Counted from the first letter of the stretch, positions 17,109 to 25,952 are shown. The stretch is DNA of 64,000 bases from Brumimicrobium oceani (GCF_003143775.1 NZ_QFRJ01000011.1:52163-116162), one strand, 5' to 3'. Notes: generated from the sequence alone by a model not told the origin. Numbers and translations: made by a program.

Positions 17109-17299
17109 ACTAGAACTAATATAACAGAGCATGTTGCTATAGCCTCAAGACTTGTCCTTCGGTGTTTTACAGATTATGAATTGAGGCTGAAAAGTTTTGA
17201 TGAAAAGCACATCCAATCTTTTGAATCAAAGTAAGCAGAATCAAAAAAACGCCACTCACTCAAAAGCAAATGGCGTTTAAAAATTTGTTTATGATAATT

Positions 17300-18340
17300 C
17301 TATAATCTTTCTCTCACCAAATCTTCCAAACAGTCAATAAATCTCGGATGATCGTTTGTACTTGGAACTAACTGTACGATTTCACCACCCAGTTTTTGGA
17401 AATCTTCGTGGTACTCAACTCCAATTTCTACAATTGTTTCTAAACAATCCGCAACAAACGCAGGACTAAAAGCTAAAACCCTTTTCGCTCCTTCTTTAGC
17501 CCATTTTTCGATTACTTTGTCTGAAAAAGGCTCTAACCAGTTTTTATCTAATCGCGACTGAAAAGCAACAGTATAATCACTTTCTTTCAATCCTAATTTA
17601 TCGGCAAGTGCTCGTGTTGTTGCGTAAACTTGAGCTTTATAACACAGTTTATTCTTCTGATTAATCTCCGTTTCGCAGGGTTGATCTGTACACAAACCTT
17701 CATCATACACTTTATCCACATGCTGATCTGGCAAACCATGATAAGAAAACATAATTCTATCATAACTGCTGATGTCAAACTGTTTGGTTTGCTCGTACAT
17801 TGCGTCTATATAAGCTTCATGCTCATAGAATTCATTCACAGTTGAAATTTCTGGAATCACCCACCATTTGGTGATAATTTTAAATGCTTTTTCAATGGCT
17901 GTAACCGTTGTTGCACTTGCATGATGCGGAAATAAAGGGAAGAGAATAATCTTATCGTAATTTTCCTTTCTCATTTCTTCCAAAACGGACTCCATGGATG
18001 GATTTCGATAGCGCATGGCCATGTGTACCGTCACATCCTCATCCGTTTTGTCAAAACGTTCCTGTAGTAATTTTTTCTTACTCTCTGTGTATTTCAACAA
18101 GGGAGAAACTCCACCGCTCAAGTCCCACAATTCTTGATATATCTTGGTAGATTCTTTAACACGGAAAGGAATAATTATTCCATTTACTAAAAGTTTTCTT
18201 TTCAGATAAGGATAGTCGATTACACGAGGATCATTTAAAAACTCGTTCAAATAAACTTTTACATCGCTTTTCTTAGGACTATCTGGCGTTCCTAGTTGAA
18301 TCAATAAAACTCCCGTTCTTTTCTTTCTATTTTTCTCCAT
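17300..18340 (-). CDS. hemH: Ferrochelatase
   Basis: A 346-residue enzyme that inserts ferrous iron into protoporphyrin IX, the last step of haem synthesis. Family segments are LLIQLGTPDSP near the N-terminus, the catalytic-histidine motif FSYHGLPDQH (about residues 198-207) and the C-terminal FSPAFVADCLETIVEI containing the conserved Glu. A CTDQPCETE segment (about 217-225) lies after the catalytic His. It stands divergent from the Rrf2-like regulator gene. Confidence 0.95.
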   Translation of the reverse strand: MEKNRKKRTGVLLIQLGTPDSPKKSDVKVYLNEFLNDPRVIDYPYLKRKLLVNGIIIPFRVKESTKIYQELWDLSGGVSPLLKYTESKKKLLQERFDKTDEDVTVHMAMRYRNPSMESVLEEMRKENYDKIILFPLFPHHASATTVTAIEKAFKIITKWWVIPEISTVNEFYEHEAYIDAMYEQTKQFDISSYDRIMFSYHGLPDQHVDKVYDEGLCTDQPCETEINQKNKLCYKAQVYATTRALADKLGLKESDYTVAFQSRLDKNWLEPFSDKVIEKWAKEGAKRVLAFSPAFVADCLETIVEIGVEYHEDFQKLGGEIVQLVPSTNDHPRFIDCLEDLVRERL

Positions 18341-18375
18341 TGAATAATTATTCTTGTGCTAAAACATTAACATCA

Positions 18376-18383
18376 CAAAGATA
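18376..18383 (-). promoter_or_regulatory. Promoter -7 element for hemH
   Basis: TATCTTTG on the minus strand, 35 nt before the hemH ATG. Confidence 0.5.
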
Positions 18384-18504
18384 AGAAGGTTTTGGAATAT
18401 CAATAAAATTGAAGAATTCTAAATTAGCAATCTGCGATGAATCATGTTTTAATTCTTATTTGTAGATGTAAGAATGTAATAAACTAGAATCAATTTAACT
18501 TTCT

Positions 18505-18512
18505 TAAATTTG
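18505..18512 (+). promoter_or_regulatory. Promoter -7 element for the Rrf2 gene, very close to the ATG
   Basis: TAAATTTG ends only 4 nt before the ATG at 18517. With the usual spacing the transcript would start at or next to the start codon. Confidence 0.45.
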
Positions 18513-18516
18513 CAGT

Positions 18517-18939
18517 ATGTTATCGAAGAAAACAAAATACGGAATTAAAGCACTGACCTACATTTGTAGACATAAAAGTGAAGGACCAATTCCTATTTCT
18601 ATCATTTCTGAAGCTGAAAATATTTCTCATAAATTTCTTGAAACAATTCTCCTTACACTGAAAAAAGGCGGAATTTTGGCCTCTAAAAAAGGAAAAGGTG
18701 GAGGCTATTATTTGCTCAAAGATCCAAAAGAAATTTGGATGAGCGAAGTCATTCGATTACTCAGTGGACCAATCGCTATGGTACCTTGCGTTAGCCTTAA
18801 CTTCTACGAAAAATGTGACGATTGTCCAGATGAAGAAACCTGTGGCATTAATCGCTTGATGTTAGAAGTGCGCGATAGTACCTTGAAGGTTTTGAAGAAG
18901 AAGAGTTTGGATCAGTTGACGATGGAAAGCTCAAAGTAG
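18517..18939 (+). CDS. Rrf2 family transcriptional regulator
   Basis: A 140-residue winged-helix regulator. The start MLSKKTKYGIKALTYI is the typical Rrf2 N-terminus. The recognition helix region is around residues 28-50 and the wing is GKGGGYYL (about 59-66). Three cysteines near residues 89-106 (PCVSLNFYEKCDDCPDEETC) match the positions that hold an Fe-S cluster or sense redox in IscR/NsrR-type members. It lies 385 bp upstream of the sulfate-assimilation operon on the same strand and is a likely regulator of it, which is inference from position. Confidence 0.9.
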   Translation: MLSKKTKYGIKALTYICRHKSEGPIPISIISEAENISHKFLETILLTLKKGGILASKKGKGGGYYLLKDPKEIWMSEVIRLLSGPIAMVPCVSLNFYEKCDDCPDEETCGINRLMLEVRDSTLKVLKKKSLDQLTMESSK

Positions 18940-19113
18940 TCTTTAATAGAAAACTCCAAATCCTGCGTTATGCTTGTTTTAAATTGCAGTCATTTATAAA
19001 TATAAACTCCTGACAATTAAAAACTTCACAAGCCTTGTCTTTAAACTTTTCTTATTAAAGACTCTAAAAACATCAGTTATAAGAATGAAGCTTGAAAGCT
19101 CTAGGTAGTCTTT

Positions 19114-19195
19114 GCTGCAAGGGTGATTTGCAAATCACCCATACAGCAAATCATCCATACAGCAAATCATCCATACAGCAAATCACCCATACAGC
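19114..19195. repeat. REP-like palindrome (family 2) with a 16-bp tandem array
   Basis: The palindrome GGGTGATTTGCAAATCACCC (19121-19140) has flanking GCTG and CAGC. It is followed by four 16-bp copies of AAATCACCCATACAGC (19132, 19148, 19164, 19180), which are one arm plus flank. No gene lies in 18940-19324. Confidence 0.88.
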
Positions 19196-19279
19196 AATCA
19201 CTCACACATCTAAGAAGACAAAACCCTCCCTTATTCAGAAAAAATGATTTTTATCATGTTCTACTTCAGAAAATAAAAA

Positions 19280-19312
19280 TATATTTGCAAACCCTACCAA
19301 GTCGATAGGGTT
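19280..19312 (+). promoter_or_regulatory. Promoter and palindromic operator candidate for the cys operon
   Basis: TATATTTG (19280-19287) is the -7 element. AACCCTA (19290-19296) and TAGGGTT (19306-19312) form an inverted repeat directly behind it, overlapping the expected transcription start, where a repressor such as the nearby Rrf2 protein could bind. Confidence 0.5.
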
Positions 19313-19324
19313 AATAGAAAGGAG

Positions 19325-19579
19325 ATGATAATAGATCAATTATACAACAGTTATAAAACAAAGCAGAAACCCAAGGAAAGAACAGAAAGCCGTTCTCGAA
19401 GTGTCGTGAAAGCTATTTCTTGGAGAACTTTGGGGACTTTAGATACCGTTTTAATTTCTTGGTTAATCTCCGGAAATATGACCGTTGCTTTCTCTATTGG
19501 ATCATTCGAATTACTCACAAAAACTATCCTTTATTACTTCCACGAAAGACTGTGGACAGGAATTAAATGGGGAAAATAA
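19325..19579 (+). CDS. DUF2061 membrane protein
   Basis: An 84-residue protein with a basic N-terminal segment (KQKPKERTESRSRSVVK) followed by the DUF2061 core: SWRTLGTLDTVLISWLISG, then a second helix ending in the conserved YYFHERLW near the C-terminus. Two short transmembrane helices are likely. The family function is unknown. It is preceded by an unusually good ribosome site (AAAGGAG directly before the ATG) and lies 7 bp before cysH, so it is the first gene of the sulfate-activation operon. Confidence 0.9.
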   Translation: MIIDQLYNSYKTKQKPKERTESRSRSVVKAISWRTLGTLDTVLISWLISGNMTVAFSIGSFELLTKTILYYFHERLWTGIKWGK

Positions 19580-19586
19580 ATAGATT

Positions 19587-20195
19587 ATGGATATCAAAGG
19601 AATAAACGCAGCATTGCAAGACAAAAGTCCAGAAGAAATCGTAGAATGGGCAATTCAACATGCTAAAAAACCAGTGGTAACAACCAATTTCAGACCTTAT
19701 GAAAGTGCTATTCTGCATCTGACCACAAAAATATCACCGCAATTAGAGGTCGTTTGGTGCGACACAGGCTACAATACTTCTGCAACTTATCGTCACGCAA
19801 AAGAATTGATTGAAAACCTAAATCTGAATATTCACATTTACGTTCCACAACAATCTGTGGGCTATCGAAATGTTATTTTAGGAATTCCTGAAGTAGATTC
19901 TCCAGCACATAAAATATTTAGCGATCAAGTGAAATTAGAGCCTTTTCAAAGGGCCATGAAAATTCACGCTCCAGATATTTGGTTTACCAATTTAAGAAAA
20001 GGTCAAACTGCCTTTCGTGATGGAATTGATATCGTTTCTCAAGGAAAAGATGGAGTAATTAAAGTGAGTCCATTCTATAATTATTCAGATGAAGAATTGG
20101 ATGAATACTTGACAGAACATCATTTACCCAACGAAAAGAACTATTACGATCCCACAAAAGTGCTGGAAAACAGAGAATGTGGAATTCATAATTAA
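19587..20195 (+). CDS. cysH: Phosphoadenylyl-sulfate (PAPS/APS) reductase
   Basis: A 202-residue reductase that converts activated sulfate to sulfite using thioredoxin. The nucleotide-site region is TTNFRPYES (about residues 32-40). VVWCDTGYNT, KLEPFQRA, NLRKGQTAFRD and the C-terminal catalytic RECGIHN are all conserved. Only two cysteines are present, one being the catalytic C-terminal Cys, so the paired cysteines of the Fe-S cluster APS-reductase class are absent. It lies 12 bp before cysD in the operon. Confidence 0.93.
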   Translation: MDIKGINAALQDKSPEEIVEWAIQHAKKPVVTTNFRPYESAILHLTTKISPQLEVVWCDTGYNTSATYRHAKELIENLNLNIHIYVPQQSVGYRNVILGIPEVDSPAHKIFSDQVKLEPFQRAMKIHAPDIWFTNLRKGQTAFRDGIDIVSQGKDGVIKVSPFYNYSDEELDEYLTEHHLPNEKNYYDPTKVLENRECGIHN

Positions 20196-20207
20196 AGAGA
20201 TTGAACA

Positions 20208-21122
20208 ATGAACGAGAATATGAATGACAAAGTAGTTAACAACCCATTAGAAGACGAAGCAATTTACATTTTTCGTGAAGTCGCTGGTCAATTTGAAAAA
20301 CCTGTAATTCTATTTTCAGGAGGAAAAGATTCAATTACATTGGTAAGATTAGCACAAAAAGCATTTTATCCGGCAAAAATCCCGTTTCCACTTTTACATA
20401 TTGATACAGGACATAACTTCCCTGAAACCATTGAATTTCGTGATCAATTAGTTGAAGAACTAGGTCTCGAATTACATGTGCATTATGTGCAAGACAATAT
20501 TGACGCCGGAAACGTTCAAGAAGAAAGCGGAAAATATGCCAGTCGAAATGGTTTACAAACCGATTCTTTATTGCAAGCCATAGAAAAACATGGATTTGAT
20601 GCGTGTATTGGTGGCGCAAGAAGAGATGAAGAAAAAGCACGTGCAAAAGAACGTGTATTTTCTGTGCGTGATGATTTTGGACAATGGGACGAAAAAAATC
20701 AAAGGCCCGAAGTTTTTGACATGTTAAATGGTCGAATTGATTTTGGTCAAAATGTTCGTGTTTTTCCAATCTCCAACTGGACAGAATTAGATGTTTGGAG
20801 TTATATTCAACAAGAAAAAATGGAAATTCCTTCAATTTATTTCGCCCATAAAAGAAAAGTTTTTGAACGAGATGGAATGATTTGGTCGGCACATGACGAA
20901 TATGTTTTCCGTGAAGACAATGAACTCGTGATGGAAAAAATTGTACGTTTTAGAACTGTTGGCGACATGAGTTGTACCGCTGCTGTTGAATCTTTAGCAT
21001 TTGACATTGATAAAGTAGTTGAAGAAATAGCAGCATCTACAATTTCGGAACGCGGAGCAAGAATCGATGACAAACGTTCGGAAGCAGCCATGGAAAAAAG
21101 AAAACAACAAGGTTATTTCTAA
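20208..21122 (+). CDS. cysD: Sulfate adenylyltransferase subunit 2 (CysD)
   Basis: A 304-residue ATP pyrophosphatase-fold subunit that forms APS from sulfate and ATP together with CysN. The PP-loop FSGGKDS (about residues 36-42), HIDTGHNFPE, CIGGARRDEEKARAKER and RFRTVGDMSCTAAVES are diagnostic. The C-terminus ends in the usual basic helix. It is followed by cysN after 51 bp. The start at 20208 is the first ATG; MNDK five codons later is an alternative. Confidence 0.96.
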   Translation: MNENMNDKVVNNPLEDEAIYIFREVAGQFEKPVILFSGGKDSITLVRLAQKAFYPAKIPFPLLHIDTGHNFPETIEFRDQLVEELGLELHVHYVQDNIDAGNVQEESGKYASRNGLQTDSLLQAIEKHGFDACIGGARRDEEKARAKERVFSVRDDFGQWDEKNQRPEVFDMLNGRIDFGQNVRVFPISNWTELDVWSYIQQEKMEIPSIYFAHKRKVFERDGMIWSAHDEYVFREDNELVMEKIVRFRTVGDMSCTAAVESLAFDIDKVVEEIAASTISERGARIDDKRSEAAMEKRKQQGYF

Positions 21123-21173
21123 TCCGAATATTCAAAAAGACACAAAGTAGACAACAAGATTAAAGCATTCAAA

Positions 21174-22457
21174 ATGGTAGGAAATAAAAATAAAGTTTTA
21201 AAATTAAGTACGGCAGGAAGTGTAGACGATGGAAAATCGACATTAATTGGTCGCATTTTATACGACACGCATTCATTAACTGACGATAAATTAGAAGCAA
21301 TTGAACGCAGCAGTAAACAAAAAGGCTATGATTATTTAGATTTTTCCCTGGCTACCGACGGATTAGTTGCAGAAAGAGAGCAAGGAATCACCATTGATGT
21401 TGCGCACATTTATTTCTCAACTAAAAATCGCTCCTACATTATAGCAGATACTCCTGGACATGTTGAATACACTAGAAACATGGTGACTGGAACATCAACC
21501 TCTCAAGTTTCAATTATTTTAATTGATGCTAGAAAAGGAGTAATTGAACAAACAAAACGTCACTTTTTCATCAATAATTTACTACGTACAAAAGAGATTG
21601 TTGTTGCGGTAAACAAGATGGACCTCATCGATTTTAGTCAAGAAAAATACGAAGCAATTGTTGAAGATTTTAAGCTTTTGATTTCAGATTCAGAATACAA
21701 GGAACAAAACATTACTTTCATTCCTGTAAGTGCTTTACATGGTGATAATGTTGTGGACAAATCCGAAAATTTATCTTGGTTTAAAGGAGAAACAATGATG
21801 GAGCATTTGGAAAACATTCGTTTGGAAGACATTCAAGAAGAAGCCAAAGCAAGATTTCAAGTACAAACCGTTATTCGCCCAAAAACAGATGAATTCCATG
21901 ATTTCAGGGGATATGCTGGTAAATTAAAAGGCGGAGAATTGAAAGTTGGGGATGATGTGACTGTTTTGCCTTCTGGTAGAAAATCACAAATCAAGTCGAT
22001 TTCATTTTTCGATCAGCAATATTTAGCAGCAAGCAAAGGTTCTTCAATTACAATTACTTTGATGGACGATGTGAATGTTTCGAGAGGAGATTTAATTGTG
22101 AAATCTGAAGAATTGCCCCAAGAATCGAAAACAATTTCGGCGAAAATTTGCTGGATGGACAATCAACCTTTGCTAGCTTCATCAACGTATTTCTTGCAAC
22201 ACGGAGTGAAGTTAGTGAAATCAAAAATCAAGACAATTGAACATAAAATAAGTACAGATAACACAGGAGAAATTGAAAAAGTGAGTCAACTCAACATGAA
22301 TGACTTGGGTTTAGTTGAAATTCAGTTGGCGCAGGTGTTGAATTTTGATTCTTATAATGAGAATAAAGGGAATGGAGCTTTTATTTTGATTGATGCGAAG
22401 AGTAATACGACGGCTGGGGTTGGGTTTTGGGAGGTTGAGGTGGCTTTTGATAAATGA
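21174..22457 (+). CDS. cysN: Sulfate adenylyltransferase subunit 1 (CysN), GTPase
   Basis: A 427-residue translation-factor-type GTPase whose hydrolysis drives APS formation. The motifs are G1 GSVDDGKST (about residues 15-23), G3 DTPGH (about 92-96) and G4 NKMD (about 147-150), then beta-barrel domains with IRPKTDEFHDFRGYAG. It ends after the EF-Tu-like domains and has no APS-kinase (CysC) fusion. It is the last gene of the operon. Sulfite reductase genes are not in the window. Confidence 0.96.
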   Translation: MVGNKNKVLKLSTAGSVDDGKSTLIGRILYDTHSLTDDKLEAIERSSKQKGYDYLDFSLATDGLVAEREQGITIDVAHIYFSTKNRSYIIADTPGHVEYTRNMVTGTSTSQVSIILIDARKGVIEQTKRHFFINNLLRTKEIVVAVNKMDLIDFSQEKYEAIVEDFKLLISDSEYKEQNITFIPVSALHGDNVVDKSENLSWFKGETMMEHLENIRLEDIQEEAKARFQVQTVIRPKTDEFHDFRGYAGKLKGGELKVGDDVTVLPSGRKSQIKSISFFDQQYLAASKGSSITITLMDDVNVSRGDLIVKSEELPQESKTISAKICWMDNQPLLASSTYFLQHGVKLVKSKIKTIEHKISTDNTGEIEKVSQLNMNDLGLVEIQLAQVLNFDSYNENKGNGAFILIDAKSNTTAGVGFWEVEVAFDK

Positions 22458-22514
22458 TTATTTATGACCGAGAATAAATATAATAGTATGGTAGTGTATT
22501 TTTAAATGCTGTCC

Positions 22515-23444
22515 TTATTGTTTTCCATTACAGAATTTAGTCGACAATGAATCAATCTCCGTTTTGTAAAGCCCTTGAATCCCATACTTGTATGCCTTTG
22601 TTATTTCTCCACAACCTTCTTCATATTGTTGTTTTGAAAAATACAGTAGTGCTTTGTTTTTATACGCATAGGAGTTTTCTACGTCATATGATAATGAAAT
22701 ATTGACATCGTCCAAAGCAGAATCATATTGACCTAGCTGATATTTACAGTATGCTCGATTATTATAAGAATAAGCATAGGATGAATCTAAGGAAATTGCT
22801 TGATCATAGTAATCAATAGCATTTGAATAATTCTTTTTAGACATTTCTACAAATCCCATTCCGTTGTATGCTTCTGGCCTCGTTGGTGAAATTTTAACCG
22901 CATTATGATATTCATCCATGGCCTTGTCAAAATCTCTATTTCTTCGATAAAGTGTGGCTCGACCTAAATAAACATGATAGCCATTTGAGTCTAATCTGAG
23001 TGATTCTGAATAATAATAGAGGGAAAGGCTATCCTCAAAAAGATTGTTATACGCATATGCGAGACTTGTATATGCAATTGGTTTTGTTGAATCAATAGAA
23101 ATAGCGGTTTTTAGGTATTTAACTGCGAGTTCATGTTGTCCTATTCCTTGATAACTTTCCGCGAGATTATTATACAACCAGTACCAATCCGAATCAATAA
23201 GTTCAAATGCTTTAAGATAATCAGGAATACTTTTAGAATATAATTTCTGACATCTTAAAACTTCGCCACGATAGAAATAGTATTTCCAATTATCGTTATT
23301 CATTTTAATCGCCTTATCAAATGAAACCTTTGCTTCTTGAAGTTGTTTGGAGTCAAGTAATGCTCTTCCTTTATCATAATGTTTTATTCCAGAACATGCG
23401 CTAATTAGCACTGCGAGCATAAAAATGACAATTTTTCCTACCAT
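22515..23444 (-). CDS. TPR-repeat lipoprotein
   Basis: A 309-residue protein with a lipoprotein signal (lipobox ISAC, Cys at about 17) followed by at least six tetratricopeptide repeats. Typical units are RPEAYNGMGFVEMSKKNYSN and SYAYSYNNRAYCKYQLGQYD, with the A/G-Y-P spacing of TPRs. It is probably a membrane-anchored protein-interaction scaffold; no enzymatic domain is seen. It stands alone on the minus strand, convergent with cysN. Confidence 0.85.
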   Translation of the reverse strand: MVGKIVIFMLAVLISACSGIKHYDKGRALLDSKQLQEAKVSFDKAIKMNNDNWKYYFYRGEVLRCQKLYSKSIPDYLKAFELIDSDWYWLYNNLAESYQGIGQHELAVKYLKTAISIDSTKPIAYTSLAYAYNNLFEDSLSLYYYSESLRLDSNGYHVYLGRATLYRRNRDFDKAMDEYHNAVKISPTRPEAYNGMGFVEMSKKNYSNAIDYYDQAISLDSSYAYSYNNRAYCKYQLGQYDSALDDVNISLSYDVENSYAYKNKALLYFSKQQYEEGCGEITKAYKYGIQGLYKTEIDSLSTKFCNGKQ

Positions 23445-23596
23445 ACTATTTTAATTAAGCCCAACTTGTTTGCTAATTATTTGAGTGTTTTACTCCATAA
23501 ATATAGCAAATAAATATTACAGATTTAAGAAGCCGCGAGGATTTGGAAGTAAATCAGACCCCATTATTAATTCAGTTGGTCTACCTCTATTATTTT

Positions 23597-23974
23597 TCAT
23601 TTCTTAAGTTGATACTCATTCACAAGTAAAGAAGCTGAGATACTAAGAATCACTTCTAATTCTCGAATCATATCCACAGTCAATCGTTTTTTTCTATTAA
23701 GAATTTCAGACACCCTGCTTTTTCCTCCGATTATACCGACTAAATCTTTCTGACGTAAATTCAATTCTTCCATTCGAATTTTGATGGCTTCAATAGGGTC
23801 TGGTGCTTCAATTGGATAGTGCTCATTTTCATAGTTTTCAATCAATAATGATAGAATCTCAGCTTCATCACCTTCCTGAGTATCAACTGGCGCATCAAAA
23901 ATAATTTCTAAACGATCAAGTGCATTTCGGTAATCTATTTCTGTTTTTATAGGTTTAATATTCATGGTATTCAT
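23597..23974 (-). CDS. higA: HigA-type antitoxin, XRE family
   Basis: A 125-residue antitoxin. The N-terminal half (MNIKPIKTEIDYRNALDRLE) binds toxin in HigA proteins. The helix-turn-helix is at about residues 66-110: RMEELNLRQKDLVGIIGGKS, then RVSEILNRKKRLT. The start at 23974 is chosen because it overlaps the end of the toxin frame by a few bases, the usual HigB-HigA arrangement. The toxin gene upstream is reduced to about its last 20 codons, so this antitoxin has lost its partner. Confidence 0.88.
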   Translation of the reverse strand: MNTMNIKPIKTEIDYRNALDRLEIIFDAPVDTQEGDEAEILSLLIENYENEHYPIEAPDPIEAIKIRMEELNLRQKDLVGIIGGKSRVSEILNRKKRLTVDMIRELEVILSISASLLVNEYQLKK

Positions 23975-23975
23975 T

Positions 23976-24047
23976 TTAAATTGTGTCAGCATCTATTTTG
24001 TCGTATTCGGCGTGGGTACCAATAAAACGAATAAATGATAATATTAA
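23976..24047 (-). pseudogene. higB: HigB toxin remnant
   Basis: Reading into higA, the frame encodes LILSFIRFIGTHAEYDKID then ADTI and a stop. FIRFIGTHAEYDKID is the conserved C-terminus of HigB mRNA interferases. The other roughly 75 residues are missing: the frame runs into the end of the serine hydrolase gene, whose stop codon (24044-24046) overlaps it. The hydrolase and toxin tail are therefore joined at a deletion breakpoint. Confidence 0.8.
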
Positions 24048-25252
24048 ACCCCACCCAACTCCCTAAAAAACTCCAAATGAGTAGTAGTTGAAGCATAAGA
24101 ATTACTACTCTCATAATAATTCTTATTCGCGGAGTTTTTAACGATCACCGTGTTTGTTGTTGGGTTAATATAAATATACTGATTAAACACACCAATCGCC
24201 ATTATTTCTCCTTGGTCTCCATCGGGAATCCACCATTGATAGCCATAGCCAAAAGAAGGACTGGACGAATTTTCACTGTTGGCTTGCAAATGCTCTTCAG
24301 TTGAATTTGTTGAGGCTTCAATCCAGCTTTCTGGAATAATCTGTTTTCCGTTCCAATTTCCTTTGTTGAGATAAAGTCTGCCTAGTTTTGCGTAATCTCT
24401 TAAAGTAGCATTTAATCCACCGAGTGCCATTTCCATTCCTTTTCCATCAGCAATCCAATAAGCGTTGTGTTCCGCTCCAATGGGTTTCCAGATTTTTTCT
24501 TCCAAATATTGTGTCAAACTTTTTCCTGTGGCTTTCACGATAATCATTCCTAAAACATGCGTATTGATACTCACATAATGATTGAAAGTTCCTGGTTCTA
24601 TTTCGTTTTTTAAAGAAGCCGCAAATTCGTCCTGAGATTTTCCATTTCCGAAATCATCCCAGTATCTATTGATGTCTGCATTCGGATCGCTGTAAGTTTC
24701 GTCGAAGCCAACTCCTGTTGACATCTGCAAAACATCTTTAATTTTCACACCTTCATAACCAGAACCTTTTAATTCGGGTAAATATTCATCCACGGTTTGT
24801 TCAACGCTCTCAATGAAACCTTCCTCCATGGCAATTCCAAAAAGTGCAGAAACATAAGATTTAGACATTGACCAAGAAATGTGTTTTACAGCTTCGGTTT
24901 GTCCTCGCCAATAGTTCTCATATTGGATGGTGTCGTTTTGAATTAGAATTAATCCTTGTGCGTAAGATGAATCAAGGAATTTCTGCGTATTGTAATTCAC
25001 TTCATTAGAATTGAAACTTTCAGGCAGTTGAACATTCTGTGTTTGAGGAAAGACAAATGCTTGGTCCGCTTTTTCAACTATTTTGGAAGGGAAATATTCA
25101 TCCATATTGATGAAAGTATATTCTATATTTTCCAATTTCATGACTTCTTTAAAGTCTTTGAGTTGCTCTTTTTTGGTGCCACAACTTGCTCCTAAAAGGA
25201 TCGTAATAGCGAATAAAATAATGCTAGGGAATTTGAGTTTTTGCGTATTCAT
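24044..25252 (-). CDS. Serine hydrolase lipoprotein (class C beta-lactamase fold)
   Basis: A 402-residue beta-lactamase-family hydrolase. The lipobox LLGASC places the lipid Cys at about residue 24. Catalytic Ser and Lys lie in SMSKSY (after HISW), the Tyr motif in the YVSINTHVLG region, and the third box is occupied near YGYQWWIPDG. These enzymes are usually esterases or DD-peptidases, not resistance enzymes. The ATG at 25252 is favoured because a promoter (25296-25303) lies between it and the earlier ATG at 25315. Its 3' end directly abuts a toxin remnant. Confidence 0.88.
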   Translation of the reverse strand: MNTQKLKFPSIILFAITILLGASCGTKKEQLKDFKEVMKLENIEYTFINMDEYFPSKIVEKADQAFVFPQTQNVQLPESFNSNEVNYNTQKFLDSSYAQGLILIQNDTIQYENYWRGQTEAVKHISWSMSKSYVSALFGIAMEEGFIESVEQTVDEYLPELKGSGYEGVKIKDVLQMSTGVGFDETYSDPNADINRYWDDFGNGKSQDEFAASLKNEIEPGTFNHYVSINTHVLGMIIVKATGKSLTQYLEEKIWKPIGAEHNAYWIADGKGMEMALGGLNATLRDYAKLGRLYLNKGNWNGKQIIPESWIEASTNSTEEHLQANSENSSSPSFGYGYQWWIPDGDQGEIMAIGVFNQYIYINPTTNTVIVKNSANKNYYESSNSYASTTTHLEFFRELGGV

Positions 25253-25295
25253 CTTTGAAGTTCTTCTGTGTTTTACTGAAATGGAGAAGTGGCTA

Positions 25296-25303
25296 CAAAT
25301 ATA
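25296..25303 (-). promoter_or_regulatory. Promoter -7 element for the serine hydrolase gene
   Basis: TATATTTG on the minus strand, 43 nt before the ATG at 25252; it excludes the longer start. Confidence 0.5.
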
Positions 25304-25400
25304 CATTTTCTTCAACGCTCAAATAGAATTGCAATAAAATCATTTCTATGGTAAACCTGCATTGAATTTCATAGAATTTTTGGATGTCATGCCCTTTTTT

Positions 25401-25952
25401 TCAGACGAGATCTTTTTTTCTCAATCTAAGCTTTGGTTTATTCAATTTTTCAATTGACAATTCAACTTTACTCTTTGTTTCAGATTGAAGATAAGTAGGG
25501 ATTAAAATTTTTAGGTTAATCCCTAAAACCCTATGAATAATGACTAAATCCTTCAGTGTAAACTGAGAAACCCCATTCATCAATTCGCTCATATAGGACT
25601 TAGGGTGTTCTAAAATCACACCTAAATCTTGCTGGGTCATATCAAATTCTTTAAGCTTCTTTCTTATTGTTTCCTTTCGCTTTTTAATAAACGATTGCTC
25701 CGTTTTAAGGATTTCTTCGACTCTTTCGGATTCCTCAATTTTTAAATCTGAAATGTTTTCAAAGTCAGACCATTCTTTATCCTCATAGCTTTTAATTAAG
25801 TCACGAAGTTTTTTACGCATTGGCTTTAAACTAGGGTTCTCACTAATCATCAAGCGCAACTTTCGTTCTAGTAAAGAAGCTTTTTGCAAATCATACTCAT
25901 TTTCAAGCTTGTCTATCTTATTAACGTTATCTATGTCAAACATATCTTTCAT
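25401..25952 (-). CDS. XRE-family antitoxin-like regulator
   Basis: A 183-residue protein with a charged helical N-terminal part (to about residue 95) and an XRE helix-turn-helix at about 102-145: FDMTQQDLGVILEHPKSYMS, then ELMNGVSQFTLKDL. The end is basic (KPKLRLRKKDLV). It begins 10 bp after the end of a toxin-like frame and so has the layout of a HigB-HigA type pair. Because the toxin is truncated, it is probably an orphan antitoxin or has been kept as a repressor. Confidence 0.8.
   Translation of the reverse strand: MKDMFDIDNVNKIDKLENEYDLQKASLLERKLRLMISENPSLKPMRKKLRDLIKSYEDKEWSDFENISDLKIEESERVEEILKTEQSFIKKRKETIRKKLKEFDMTQQDLGVILEHPKSYMSELMNGVSQFTLKDLVIIHRVLGINLKILIPTYLQSETKSKVELSIEKLNKPKLRLRKKDLV

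Noticed and set aside
24044..25252. Serine hydrolase as an antibiotic-resistance beta-lactamase
   Set aside because: Only the general fold and SxxK motif are present; such lipoprotein hydrolases in Bacteroidota are normally esterases or peptidases.
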